This document shows, piece after piece, positions 27,987-36,896 of a stretch of 64,000 nt of DNA (positions within the stretch are counted from its first letter, which is position 1; the number at the start of each line of letters is the position of its first letter). Position numbers and translations under genes: made by a program. The notes under the pieces are model-generated. The model did not search any database, was not told the DNA's origin, and saw only the letters and a program-made list of their open reading frames with translations. Origin of the DNA: Gammaproteobacteria bacterium. Its GTDB lineage: Bacteria; Pseudomonadota; Gammaproteobacteria; Pseudomonadales; Ketobacteraceae. The stretch is from positions 35,637 through 99,636 of the forward strand of contig JABLXQ010000020.1 in assembly GCA_013178375.1 (NCBI GenBank), written 5' to 3'.

Positions 27987-29315
27987 ATGGCAACCAAGCT
28001 GGCACTGGTCGTAGACGATTCCCGCATGGCCCGACACATGCTCAGCAAAATGCTGACCGAGCAGGGCATCGAAGTGGACACCGTGGAATCCGGCGAAGCT
28101 GCGCTGGGCTATCTGTGTGACAAGAAACCCAGCATGATCTTCATGGACCACACCATGCCCGGCATGGACGGCTTCCAGACCCTGCGCGCCATCAAGAACG
28201 ATCCCCACACCGCCGCCATTCCCATCATCATGTACACCTCGAAAGAAGGCGAGATGTACGAAAGCCAGGCCCGCGCGCTCGGCGCCGTCGATGTAATTCC
28301 CAAGACACTCAAACCGCTGCAGCTGACCAAAGTACTGGAACGCCAGAATCTGCTGCCGGGCCAGATCGCTGCCCCCACTGCGGACGAGAGCACTCTCATC
28401 GCTGCAACGGCCGCCAACGATGTCATCATCGTGGAAAACCAGAGCCCCATCCGCAGCATGTTCGAAAACTACCGCGAGGAAATGGCGGCAGACGCCAGAA
28501 CCGCAGCGAAGACGTCGGAACTGCAGGAACTGGAAGAACGCATCCGGCAGCTGAATGCGCAACTGGAACAGCTGCAGCAGAACCCGCCGGCACCGCCACG
28601 CTCACCTGGCCGTGGTTATCGCCTGCAGTATCTGGGGCTGGCCCTGTGCGTGGTGCTGATCGGCTTCCTGCTGATGAACTATACCCAGATGAGCCAGCAG
28701 CTCGGCGAAATCCGTTCGGAAAACGCCGCCCTCAAGCGCAATCTCAACGAACAATCCACCGTTGCCGAATCCGTACAATCGCAGCTGAAAACCGAGATCG
28801 ATACCGCCTCCACCCGCAATGTGGAAACCAACCATCGCTTCTTTGAAAGCATGGAATGGGCCCTGAATGAGGAAGGCCAGTTCCCGCTGGGGGACAAGCC
28901 CTTCAACGACAAACTGGCAGGCACCCTGGCCCAGTTGGCAGAAAACCTGAACAGCTCCGGCTTCCAGGGCGAAATCAGCGTACGCAGCCACCTCGGCCGC
29001 TTCTGCGCCGTAACCGGCGCCAGTGGAGAACTGGAGCTGCCGGAAGAAGGCCAGACCATGGCCAACTGCGAAGTGATGGAATTCGATCCCGCCCTGACAG
29101 AAGCACTCGGCATGGAACAGACCCCGGGATTCGCCAATTTCCTGGAGGCGTTCGAATCCGAATACGGCTCCAGCATGAAATTAAGCCTGTCCACAGTGGG
29201 TGATCGCCGGCCCATGGTGCGGTATCCCAAAGCGGATGCCGATTTCGAAGCCGACCGCTGGAACAAGTCCGCCGCCCAGAACCAGCGCATTGAGATTTCC
29301 ATCAACCCCCACTGA
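27987..29315 (+). CDS. Membrane-tethered receiver protein: CheY-like REC, coiled coil, one TM helix, periplasmic domain
   Basis: 442 aa. Residues 5-120 are a receiver domain: acidic pair D10/D11, phospho-acceptor D54 in FMDHTMPGMDG, T84 and K106. A coiled coil spans about 170-198 (ELEERIRQLNAQLEQLQQ). A single membrane helix at about 213-231 is followed by another coiled coil (235-270) and a ~170-residue C-terminal domain. That domain's end (QNQRIEISI) resembles an OmpA-like fold only weakly. No output domain or kinase is present. A receiver with a single-pass anchor suggests signalling across the membrane or localisation control; I know no characterised protein with this order. Confidence 0.8.
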   Translation: MATKLALVVDDSRMARHMLSKMLTEQGIEVDTVESGEAALGYLCDKKPSMIFMDHTMPGMDGFQTLRAIKNDPHTAAIPIIMYTSKEGEMYESQARALGAVDVIPKTLKPLQLTKVLERQNLLPGQIAAPTADESTLIAATAANDVIIVENQSPIRSMFENYREEMAADARTAAKTSELQELEERIRQLNAQLEQLQQNPPAPPRSPGRGYRLQYLGLALCVVLIGFLLMNYTQMSQQLGEIRSENAALKRNLNEQSTVAESVQSQLKTEIDTASTRNVETNHRFFESMEWALNEEGQFPLGDKPFNDKLAGTLAQLAENLNSSGFQGEISVRSHLGRFCAVTGASGELELPEEGQTMANCEVMEFDPALTEALGMEQTPGFANFLEAFESEYGSSMKLSLSTVGDRRPMVRYPKADADFEADRWNKSAAQNQRIEISINPH

Positions 29316-29403
29316 TTCCTGTCCCCGGCCAGGGCCAGTTTCCGCAACACGCCCTGGCCCGATCTGACCACAATCTGTCACCAACGCACCTGTCTGTCCT
29401 ACC

Positions 29404-29423
29404 GCTTAATAGGCATATTAAGC
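29404..29423. promoter_or_regulatory. 8-bp inverted repeat upstream of the metal-dependent hydrolase-family gene
   Basis: GCTTAATA-GGCA-TATTAAGC, a perfect dyad 92 bp before the ATG at 29515. A TATAAA (29443-29448) follows as a possible -10. It has the form of a repressor site; the regulator is unknown. Confidence 0.45.
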
Positions 29424-29514
29424 GCACTCCTCACCTACGCTTTATAAATGGGCTTTTGGTCCAGGCATGACAACCTGGGCCTTATAACCCCGGAATTACA
29501 AAGAGGGACTACAG

Positions 29515-30363
29515 ATGGGAACCTATCAACACCCGATCTCCAGCGCAGTAGAGGTGCGTCCGCGCAAGGTGGACTTTCACTTTCCGGACGACCTGCCGAA
29601 ATACTGGTTCAACGACAATCCCTATATCACCCACTTCCTGAATGCGCTGTCAGCCGTATTTCCGGAAGGCGAGCGTTTCTTCATTGAAACCGTGCGCCAC
29701 TACCAGGACCAGATCACCGATCCTGCCCTGGCCAAAGAAATCCGCGGCTTTATCGGCCAGGAAGCCCACCACGGCAACCAGCACGAACTGTTCAATGAGC
29801 TGCAGGAAAAACACGGCCTGCCGCTGGGCCGGATCAGCACCTACGTCAAGAACCGGCTGGCCGGCACCCGCACCTTGCTGAATCCCGAGCAGCGCCTGGC
29901 AATCACCATCGCGCTGGAGCACTTCACCGCGATCCTGGCCCATCAGGTACTGGCCGATCCCGCCTTCACCCGGGGCGCGCCGGAATCCGTGCAGAACCTG
30001 TTTTTGTGGCATGCCATCGAGGAAACCGAGCACAAGGCGGTGGCGTTTGATGTTTTCCGCGCCATCGGCGGCAGCGACAAGGTCCGCCGCATAGCCATGG
30101 CCCGCACCACCTTCTTCTTCCTGACCCACATCTTTGCGTTCCAGCTGGTGCTGCTGTGGAAGGATGGCCTGCCGATCCGGCCGCTGAAATTCCTGGAATC
30201 ACTCAATTTCCTGGTAGGAAAACCGGGCCTGTTCCGCCGCATCGCACGGGATTACGTCGCGTATTACCGCAAGGATTTCCACCCCTGGCAGCAGGACAAC
30301 CGCGACCTGATCGCCAACTGGAAGCAGCGCTTTGCCGGCGTTGCCAGTGCTGTGCTGGCCTGA
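29515..30363 (+). CDS. COG3687-type predicted metal-dependent hydrolase (ferritin-like helical bundle)
   Basis: 282 aa of the PF10118 family. Metal-type motifs are in four helices: ETVRHYQD, GQEAHHGNQH, ALEHFTAI and HAIEETEHKAVAFD. The E…ExxH spacing looks like a diiron carboxylate site rather than a hydrolase, so the family name may mislead. A membrane-associated stretch (TTFFFLTHIFAFQLVLL) follows. These proteins are abundant in alkane- and sterol-degrading bacteria; the reaction is unknown. Shine-Dalgarno is weak (GAGGGAC). A terminator at 30436-30468 ends the transcript. Confidence 0.8.
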   Translation: MGTYQHPISSAVEVRPRKVDFHFPDDLPKYWFNDNPYITHFLNALSAVFPEGERFFIETVRHYQDQITDPALAKEIRGFIGQEAHHGNQHELFNELQEKHGLPLGRISTYVKNRLAGTRTLLNPEQRLAITIALEHFTAILAHQVLADPAFTRGAPESVQNLFLWHAIEETEHKAVAFDVFRAIGGSDKVRRIAMARTTFFFLTHIFAFQLVLLWKDGLPIRPLKFLESLNFLVGKPGLFRRIARDYVAYYRKDFHPWQQDNRDLIANWKQRFAGVASAVLA

Positions 30364-30435
30364 GCAGCTTTTCAGATTCCTTTTGCCTACTGGCGCCGGC
30401 GATCTCCCCTTACGTTCGCCGTGCGCTTACACTTC

Positions 30436-30468
30436 GGCCCTGAGATCCTTTTGTCAGGGCCTTTTTTT
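30436..30468 (+). terminator. Intrinsic terminator ending one base before the sirtuin start codon
   Basis: GGCCCTGA, 10-nt loop, TCAGGGCC and seven T (30462-30468). The sirtuin ATG begins at 30470, leaving no room for a ribosome binding site. Confidence 0.85.
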
Positions 30469-30469
30469 C

Positions 30470-31231
30470 ATGTCCACCGCCACCCAATTGCTGCACACCG
30501 CGCGCGCCCTGTTGCAGGACGCCGGCACCGTCACCTGTTTTTCCGGCGCCGGGTTGAGCGCCGAATCCGGCATCGCCACCTTCCGCGACACCGAAACCCA
30601 CGCGCTCTGGTCCCGCTTCGACCCGATGAAACTGGCGTCGCCGGAAGGCTTCGCGGAAAACCCGTCCACCGTCATCGACTGGTACAACTGGCGCCGCCAG
30701 ACTCTGGCGCAGGCGCAACCCAACGCGGGCCACCAGGCGCTGGCGCAACAACAGCAACTGGTGCAGATCACCCAGAATGTCGACGATTTGCTGGAACGGG
30801 CCGGCTGCAATCCAACACGGGTTATCCACCTGCACGGCACCATCACCCGGGATCGCTGCCACGGTGACTGTGGCTACAGCGAAGCGGTGGATCTGGCCCA
30901 TCCACCCGGTCTGCGCGACTGTCCCCGCTGCGGCGATTCACTGCGGCCGTCCGTTGTCTGGTTCGGTGAATCCCTGCCCCAGGACGCCTGGCAGGCGGCA
31001 GAACAGGCCTGCGCCGCCAGCGGCTGCCTGCTGGTGATCGGCACCAGTGCCAGCGTCTATCCTGCAGCAGGGCTGATCCAGCTGGCCCGTCGTCGCGGCG
31101 CCCGGATCATCCTGGTGAACACCCAGCCGAGCGATGCCAGCCATCTGGCGGACGTGGAATTGCTGGGCCCGTCCGGCATGATCCTGCCCGAACTGCTGGC
31201 CGGCCTCATGCTGGCAAGCCCGGACGCCTGA
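30470..31231 (+). CDS. NAD-dependent protein deacylase (sirtuin, CobB/SIRT5-like)
   Basis: 253 aa. The NAD motif GAGLSAESGI is near residue 26, QNVDDLLERAG follows, and the catalytic His is in HLHGTI. Zinc Cys are in CHGDC and CPRC. The acidic-acyl pocket pair of class III sirtuins is present (WYNWRR, Y-x2-R), so desuccinylase-type activity is plausible. The chosen ATG gives the family-typical ~15 residues before the first strand but has only a terminator T-tract ahead of it. Upstream in-frame extension (TTG at 30332) looks non-coding. Confidence 0.9.
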   Translation: MSTATQLLHTARALLQDAGTVTCFSGAGLSAESGIATFRDTETHALWSRFDPMKLASPEGFAENPSTVIDWYNWRRQTLAQAQPNAGHQALAQQQQLVQITQNVDDLLERAGCNPTRVIHLHGTITRDRCHGDCGYSEAVDLAHPPGLRDCPRCGDSLRPSVVWFGESLPQDAWQAAEQACAASGCLLVIGTSASVYPAAGLIQLARRRGARIILVNTQPSDASHLADVELLGPSGMILPELLAGLMLASPDA

Positions 31232-31441
31232 GAGAAAAACCCGGGGAAAAACAGTGGGACTGTTGCACCTTGCTGCCACATCAATGTCACCATCTCTGCC
31301 AACAATAGGTCGGGACCGGTTCACAGACCCGCATTATTGTGAGTAACCGCCTGGAAAAACTGGATATTCTGGTTCAATATTGAATGACTGCAATACTGAA
31401 CGCGCAGTTGCCACAAGCAGGAAGCGTTCAACGCAGGTAAC

Positions 31442-32023
31442 ATGCCAAACAAGGGTGTGGAAATGCTGACGCATACTCGGATACTCCGACTCAACAAGGC
31501 CGGACTCCCGTTGCAATGGCTCAGCCGGGAGGAAGCGGCCACACTGCTGGTGAAAGGACTTGTCGTCTGGTCACTGGGAGAAAGCGCTGTCACGATTCGT
31601 GGCGGCACCAACCGTTTCGGCCTGCGTTCCGAGCTGGCCATTCCAACCATCATCGCCACCGACGGCGACATCAAGCACGCCAACCACCATGTTCCCGCCG
31701 TCTGCAACCGCCTGCTGTTCCGGCGCGACTGCAACCTGTGCATGTACTGCGGCGACAAATTCCCGGTGGAACTGCTGACCCGCGATCACATCCAGCCCCG
31801 CTCCCGCGGCGGCTCCGAATCCTGGACCAATCTGGTGACTGCCTGCCGCCGCTGCAATCAGCGCAAGGGCAACTGCACGCCGGAAGAAGTCAACATGCCT
31901 CTGATCGCGGTGCCGTTCAAACCCAACAAGATGGAATATCTGGCGCTGGCCAACCGCAACATCCTGGCAGACCAGATGAGTTTCCTGCGCTCGGGTTTCA
32001 GCAAACACATGCGCTGGAATTGA
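31442..32023 (+). CDS. HNH endonuclease family protein
   Basis: 193 aa. A C-terminal HNH/ββα-metal domain has zinc pairs CMYC and CRRC, with core TRDHIQPRSRGG, SWTNLV and CNQRKGN. The N-terminal ~85 residues (RILRLNKAGLPLQWLSREEA) form the companion domain common in stand-alone bacterial HNH proteins, which are not linked to mobile elements. The start may be 31442 (GCAGG ahead) or the ATG at 31463. No neighbours indicate a restriction or phage context. Target unknown. Confidence 0.85.
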   Translation: MPNKGVEMLTHTRILRLNKAGLPLQWLSREEAATLLVKGLVVWSLGESAVTIRGGTNRFGLRSELAIPTIIATDGDIKHANHHVPAVCNRLLFRRDCNLCMYCGDKFPVELLTRDHIQPRSRGGSESWTNLVTACRRCNQRKGNCTPEEVNMPLIAVPFKPNKMEYLALANRNILADQMSFLRSGFSKHMRWN

Positions 32024-32056
32024 AGGAAGATTGGATCAGCCGGCCCCACGTCAAAC

Positions 32057-33760
32057 TCAGGAGTGACGGCCGGCAAAAGTCAGCGTGTCATCAATGGAAT
32101 ACGACATGGACTGCTGCAGAATGGCTTCCTCCAGATAATGCAGCGATTCCTCGATGTAATCGACGTCGTACTTTTCTGTGAGATGGGAAATCGCGTAGCC
32201 GAAATGCAGGTCGTACTGCTCGCCCAGGGAATGGCTCCACTGCTCCACCCGCTCAAGGATCGCTTCCGCCTCGAACTTGTTGTGCAACGGAAACAGCAGC
32301 AGCGTCACTTCGCCGCTTAAACCTTCGCGCAGGGTTTTGAACGGAAACACCGTTACCCGGCTATTGAACAACGCCCGCAGACAATCGCTCTGGGCAATGT
32401 GATCCGGACGCCGGGTGGAACGGTCGATCACAGTCACCGCAATCACCAGCATGCGCCCCATTTCCTGGTGGATGCGGCGATCCAGCGCGCGGATATCCTG
32501 CAGGTGATGCTCCAGCTGGGGAATTTTCATCAGCCCGCTCTTGTTGCTGATGAAGCTGGCACGCTGCTGCAATCGCTGCTTCATCAGATCGATGGCACCG
32601 TCGATGCGGTAGCGCTCTTCCTTCTCGTGGTGATAGATCGCCGACATGCCCAGCGCCAGCATGATGATTTCAAATACCGACCCGATTTCCTTGCTGTGCA
32701 CGGTGATCACGTTGAATGGCAGCACGCCCAGCACATTCAGCGCGAACATGCCGGCGCCAAACAGAAACACCGACCAGCCGATCAGGAAATACCAGCCCAG
32801 GTAATGTTGCCGCCGCACCGCCAGCGCACCGAACACCAGCAATGCCACCGAAAATGCCACCGTTTCTACCGCCGCCCAGAACGACAGATCCCGTTTCAGC
32901 ACAATCGCACACGCCGCCGTGAGCAGCGCCACCAGCATGAAACCGTAACCGATAAAGCGCATGCGAAAACGCAATCGCACCATGTCCAGAAATTCCATGG
33001 CGAATGCAGTGCCGAAACAGATCAGGAGGCAGGGGAACACCGACAACGCAATCGCGTTCACCTCCGGCAACTCCGGCCACAGATAGGCAAAACCATGACC
33101 ATTGAGCGACGCCACCGTCAACGTGGACGCCACCACATAGGCGCCGTAATACAGATACAACCGATCACTGATCACCATGCCGTTCAGGAATCCATACAGC
33201 GCCATGATCAGCACCACGCCATAGAAACCGCCCCAGAACAGCAGGTTCGACGTGTCCTGGCGGTAGAATTCCACCTGTTCGTAAATGCGGATCGGCATCT
33301 GCAGCGAATTGGATGTAGCCGCGCGCATCAGCACCGCCGCCGGACGCTGCGCAGGCGTGAGAGGAAAAACCCAGTCGTCGTCCCAGACCGGCCGGGATGC
33401 GAAGGGAAAATCGGTGCCGGTATGGAACTGCTCCACCACGGCGCCCGAAGAATCCAGCAGGTAAACATCCAGCTCGTCGATGGAAGGAAAATCGATTTCC
33501 AGCATGTGCGCGAGCGGTGACGTCAGAACGTAGTCGGGTAGCGGCAGGTAAAACCAGAAAGCAGATGCGGTAAAGCCAAAATTGACGGGCGAAGGAGCTT
33601 CCCTGCTCCAGTCCATTTTCCTTGCTTTTTCCAACGTGATATCGGAATAGCTGTCTTCAATGACATACACCTCACCATCATACAGGGGAGCCGTGTACTG
33701 CTGCAGCCAGGCAAAGACCGCAATGAACACCGCCAGTATCAGGATGGAAAAGGTGCGCAT
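32057..33760 (-). CDS. 7TMR-DISM-type membrane receptor with degenerate GGDEF-like C-terminus
   Basis: 567 aa from the ATG at 33760. A signal/anchor is followed by a periplasmic beta-rich DISM-type domain (residues ~25-185), seven membrane helices (~200-400), a coiled coil (IDLMKQRLQQRASF), and a ~170-residue cytoplasmic end. That end has the helix-strand order of a GGDEF domain but no GGDEF motif (LLLFPLHNK in its place), so cyclase activity is unlikely. It starts 5 bp after the methyltransferase stop, so the two are co-transcribed. Likely senses an extracellular ligand and passes the signal by a non-catalytic output. Confidence 0.8.
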   Translation of the reverse strand: MRTFSILILAVFIAVFAWLQQYTAPLYDGEVYVIEDSYSDITLEKARKMDWSREAPSPVNFGFTASAFWFYLPLPDYVLTSPLAHMLEIDFPSIDELDVYLLDSSGAVVEQFHTGTDFPFASRPVWDDDWVFPLTPAQRPAAVLMRAATSNSLQMPIRIYEQVEFYRQDTSNLLFWGGFYGVVLIMALYGFLNGMVISDRLYLYYGAYVVASTLTVASLNGHGFAYLWPELPEVNAIALSVFPCLLICFGTAFAMEFLDMVRLRFRMRFIGYGFMLVALLTAACAIVLKRDLSFWAAVETVAFSVALLVFGALAVRRQHYLGWYFLIGWSVFLFGAGMFALNVLGVLPFNVITVHSKEIGSVFEIIMLALGMSAIYHHEKEERYRIDGAIDLMKQRLQQRASFISNKSGLMKIPQLEHHLQDIRALDRRIHQEMGRMLVIAVTVIDRSTRRPDHIAQSDCLRALFNSRVTVFPFKTLREGLSGEVTLLLFPLHNKFEAEAILERVEQWSHSLGEQYDLHFGYAISHLTEKYDVDYIEESLHYLEEAILQQSMSYSIDDTLTFAGRHS

Positions 33761-33765
33761 GGTTG

Positions 33766-34719
33766 CTACATCTGACGGGGAACGCAGTGGTAGAACACGA
33801 CGCTTTCGTTGGCGGTTTCCAGCAGCTCCACCACGTCCAGACCAGCCTGAGATGCCAGACGCATGCCGTCTTCCAGCTCCCGTTTCACGAACCGCCAGTC
33901 GAGGAATACATCGTAAAACCAGTACCGGTACTTGCTGTTCATCTTCAGCGGGAAAATGATCGATCCGCCCGGCGCCAGCACGTCGCGACAAAGGTTGAGG
34001 CAATGAACGATCACTTCATCCTTCAGGTAATCGAAAAATCCGAACGAATAGACCAGATCGAAGGGGTGTTTCATATCGGCCGGCTTAAGGCGCAGCGCGT
34101 TGGTCTTCCAGGTCTGCACATTGGGGGGCAAGTGTTGTGCGGCGTAATCCAGCGAGCGCGGGTCCTGGTCTATCAGCAGCACGTCCAGCTTGGCCAGTAC
34201 GGCAGGGGTTTGCTCGCGCAATTCCCGCGCCGAGCCTGACGCCAGCGACAGCACTTTCAGCGGCTGCCCGGAAATCTGGTGATGCGCACAGGCCTTGCGC
34301 TCGATGAAAGCCGCCAGCATGTCCTTGCGCTCCCGCACGCCACCAGCCAGCTGCGAATCCATCAGCCAGCGGTCCAGCAACTGGCCCACGGGGCTGCTTT
34401 CCGGCCGGACAACATGTTCATAGGCATATTCCAGCACCATGTAATCACCGGGATAACCATAAGGTTTGCTGAACGCCCAGTGCCAGGCATGGGACTCATC
34501 ACACAGAGGTTGCAGGCTGTTCCGCACCTGTTCAATCTGCTCCTGCGACAGACCCTGCTGGCCCAACTGGTGGCGGGCACCCAGAATCCGTCCCATGAGA
34601 TAGCACACCTGGGCGTAACTGGTGGCCTGTGTAAGTTCCCCGACAATCTGCTGCACAAGAAGTGGAAATGAGGTGGATGTGGCAAGAGATGAAATAGCGT
34701 CCTGTTCACTAGAGCGCAT
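33766..34719 (-). CDS. Class I SAM-dependent methyltransferase paired with a 7TM receptor
   Basis: 317 aa. The N-terminal ~150 residues are helical and contain SKPYGYPGDYMVLEY. The Rossmann methyltransferase core has VLSLASGSARE (motif I), LIDQDP, and DLVYSFGFFDYL. The GYPGDY-type block recalls the family annotated as EF/3-hydroxypalmitic acid methyl ester synthase (PhcB), though this assignment is from memory and moderate at best. First gene of a two-gene unit with the 7TMR-DISM protein. A promoter with internal and flanking dyads precedes it. Confidence 0.75.
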   Translation of the reverse strand: MRSSEQDAISSLATSTSFPLLVQQIVGELTQATSYAQVCYLMGRILGARHQLGQQGLSQEQIEQVRNSLQPLCDESHAWHWAFSKPYGYPGDYMVLEYAYEHVVRPESSPVGQLLDRWLMDSQLAGGVRERKDMLAAFIERKACAHHQISGQPLKVLSLASGSARELREQTPAVLAKLDVLLIDQDPRSLDYAAQHLPPNVQTWKTNALRLKPADMKHPFDLVYSFGFFDYLKDEVIVHCLNLCRDVLAPGGSIIFPLKMNSKYRYWFYDVFLDWRFVKRELEDGMRLASQAGLDVVELLETANESVVFYHCVPRQM

Positions 34720-34759
34720 GGTGTTTCCCCCTAAAAAAGCACGAATTTTAGTCAGCGTT

Positions 34760-34836
34760 GTTAGCGTGCCTGACTATGTATAGACCCATCTGGTCAATTT
34801 CACAACAATTACAACAATATATCAGGCAATGCTAAC
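34760..34836 (-). promoter_or_regulatory. Methyltransferase/7TM promoter framed by an inverted repeat
   Basis: On the minus strand: -35 TTGTGA (34800-34805), 17-bp spacer, -10 TATACA (34777-34782). The spacer holds GACC-N5-GGTC (34783-34795). Near-perfect 14-15-nt arms at 34760-34773 (GTTAGCGTGCCTGA) and 34822-34836 (complement GTTAGCATTGCCTGA) flank the promoter. Confidence 0.6.
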
Positions 34837-34924
34837 GGACAAATTAAATTAGGCTTTTTTTGTGGCAATTTCGAGTAGGCGGAGCCATCTGGAAGGAAAT
34901 AAAAATTAACGGAATGTGACAACA

Positions 34925-34958
34925 AAAAAGGCAGCGTCGTCGGGACCGCTGCCTTTTT
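34925..34958. terminator. Bidirectional intrinsic terminator
   Basis: AAAAAGGCAGCG, 10-nt loop, CGCTGCCTTTTT. It ends the acyl-CoA dehydrogenase gene on the minus strand. Confidence 0.9.
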
Positions 34959-34993
34959 GCGCTGCCTTTTCCCAAATAGGGATTGGCAGGAAA

Positions 34994-36787
34994 TCAGAAC
35001 ACGAATTCATCTACCGCCAGATCCATCACGCTGTCGGCACTGCAGCCGAGCGTCGCCACCAGGCTGCGGGTGCGGGGCAGGATGCGGTCGTAGTAGAAAC
35101 GGGCAGTTTTCAGCTTGGCCTGGTAAAAAGCGGCATCGGCAGCGCCAGCATCCAGTTGTTCGGCTGCCGTCAGGGCCATGCGCGCCCACAACCAGGCCAG
35201 GGTGACGTAACCGGCGTAATCCTGAAAATCCACCGCCACCGACGCAATGGTGTTGGGCTCCGCCGCACTCTTGGCCATCAGCTCCTGCGCCAGCTGCCAC
35301 CATTCGGCGGTATGCTGCGCCAGTACCTCCACCATTCCGCCCACGCGGGGATTGTTGCTGTTGGCGGCGCAGAAGGACTCGATTTCATCCAGGAAAGAAC
35401 GCAGCAGCGCGCCCCTGTTCGAGATCAGCTTGCGGCCGATCAGGTCGTTGGCCTGAATGCCGTTGGTGCCTTCGTACAGCAGGGAAATGCGCACGTCGCG
35501 CACGATCTGCTCCATGCCGTGTTCGTGAATATAGCCGTGGCCGCCGAACACCTGCACGCCGAGATTGGCGCACTCCAAACCGCGATCCGTCAGGAATGCC
35601 TTGTTGATAGGTGTGAGCAGAGCCACCCGGTCCGACGCCGCCTTGCGCGAATCCACGTCGCCATGGGCTTCCTGATCCAGTTGCAGCGCGATGTGATAGG
35701 CCAGCGCCCGGCAGCCTTCCGCCAGCGCTTTCTGGGTCATCAGCATGCGGCGCACATCGGGATGGGCGATGATGGGATCGGCCTCCTTTTCCGGCGCCAC
35801 CGGGCCAGTGGGTGCGCGCATCTGCAGGCGATCCTTCGCATAGGCCAGCGCGCCCTGGAAGGACAGCTCCGCCGCCGCCAATCCTTCAATGCCCACGTCG
35901 AGCCGGGCCGCGTTCATCATGGTGAACATGCAGGCCAGACCGGAGCCCGGCGGCCCCACCAGCCAGCCTTGCGCGCCGTCGAAATTCAGTACGCAGGTAG
36001 GCGAGCCTTTCAGGCCCATTTTCTTTTCGATGGACGCGCAGGAAATCCGGTTGCGCGCGCCGGGCTGGCCAGCTGCGTCCGGCAGGAATTTCGGCACCAG
36101 GAACAGGCTGATGCCTTTCGGACCTTTGGGTGCACCCGGCAGACGGGCCAGCACCAGGTGGATGATGTTGTCGGCGTAATCGTTTTCGCCCTGGGTGATG
36201 AAAATCTTGGTGCCGCTGATGGCATAGGTGCCGTCAGCCTGGGGTTCGGCTTTGGTCTTCACCAGACCCACGTCGCTGCCAGCGTGCGGCTCGGTCAGGC
36301 ACATGGTGCCGGTCCACTCGATCGATCCCAGTTTGGGCAGATAAAGGGCTTTCAGTTCATCCGACGCATGGGCTTCGATGGCGCGGATGGCACCCTGGGT
36401 CAGGGTGACGATGGCGCCCCAGGCCACGTTGGCGGTGAAGCACATCTCGTGAAAAATGATGTTCAGACTGTGGGGCAACCCCTGCCCGCCCCACTCGGGA
36501 TCGATGGCCAGGGTGGCCCAGCCGTTGTCGCGGAAGGCATTGAAGGCGTCCTTGAAACCCGGTGGCGTGGTGACGACGCCATCCTTCCATTTCGCGCCCT
36601 GCTCGTCGCCCAGCGTACGCAGTGGGGCCAGTTCGTTTTCGGTGAAGCGCGCGCCCTCCGTCAGAATGGCATCGATCAGATCCAGGTTGACGTCGGTGTA
36701 ACCCAGCTGCTGGTAATGCTGTCCGGCATTGAACACTTCGTGAATCAGAAACTGCATGTCACGAAGGGGGGCTTTGTACTGCGGCAT
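34994..36787 (-). CDS. Acyl-CoA dehydrogenase with C-terminal AcdX-type domain
   Basis: 597 aa, longer than the 380-400-aa family core. The standard dehydrogenase fold has CLTEPHAGSDVG and a catalytic-base Glu in LLYEGTNGIQANDL. A further ~130-residue C-terminal helical domain (from VGGMVEVLAQ) is typical of long enzymes handling long-chain or phenylacyl substrates. It performs the first oxidation of beta-oxidation, FAD-dependent. The palindrome TGACTCTTGGGTCA lies 96 bp upstream. Monocistronic with its own terminator. Confidence 0.92.
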   Translation of the reverse strand: MPQYKAPLRDMQFLIHEVFNAGQHYQQLGYTDVNLDLIDAILTEGARFTENELAPLRTLGDEQGAKWKDGVVTTPPGFKDAFNAFRDNGWATLAIDPEWGGQGLPHSLNIIFHEMCFTANVAWGAIVTLTQGAIRAIEAHASDELKALYLPKLGSIEWTGTMCLTEPHAGSDVGLVKTKAEPQADGTYAISGTKIFITQGENDYADNIIHLVLARLPGAPKGPKGISLFLVPKFLPDAAGQPGARNRISCASIEKKMGLKGSPTCVLNFDGAQGWLVGPPGSGLACMFTMMNAARLDVGIEGLAAAELSFQGALAYAKDRLQMRAPTGPVAPEKEADPIIAHPDVRRMLMTQKALAEGCRALAYHIALQLDQEAHGDVDSRKAASDRVALLTPINKAFLTDRGLECANLGVQVFGGHGYIHEHGMEQIVRDVRISLLYEGTNGIQANDLIGRKLISNRGALLRSFLDEIESFCAANSNNPRVGGMVEVLAQHTAEWWQLAQELMAKSAAEPNTIASVAVDFQDYAGYVTLAWLWARMALTAAEQLDAGAADAAFYQAKLKTARFYYDRILPRTRSLVATLGCSADSVMDLAVDEFVF

Positions 36788-36882
36788 GGGAACATCCTCG
36801 CAAGGTCTGTTGACGACAAGCTGATCAGCTTCGGGGCGGAATTATTGCCACTGCAGCATACCGAATCAATGGATCGGGCGAG

Positions 36883-36896
36883 TGACCCAAGAGTCA
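36883..36896 (-). promoter_or_regulatory. TGAC-N6-GTCA operator candidate, acyl-CoA dehydrogenase
   Basis: Minus strand TGACTCTTGGGTCA, 96 bp before the start codon. It has the same orientation and distance as the boxes of fadH and the dehydratase-like gene. Confidence 0.6.

Noticed and set aside
29404..29423. Inverted repeat as a second PmrA/QseB-type box
   Set aside because: The half-sites are inverted rather than directly repeated and the spacing does not fit, so it was kept only as an unassigned operator candidate.
32399..33520. 373-codon His/Gln-rich plus-strand frame
   Set aside because: It is antisense to the 7TMR-DISM gene and has shadow-frame composition.
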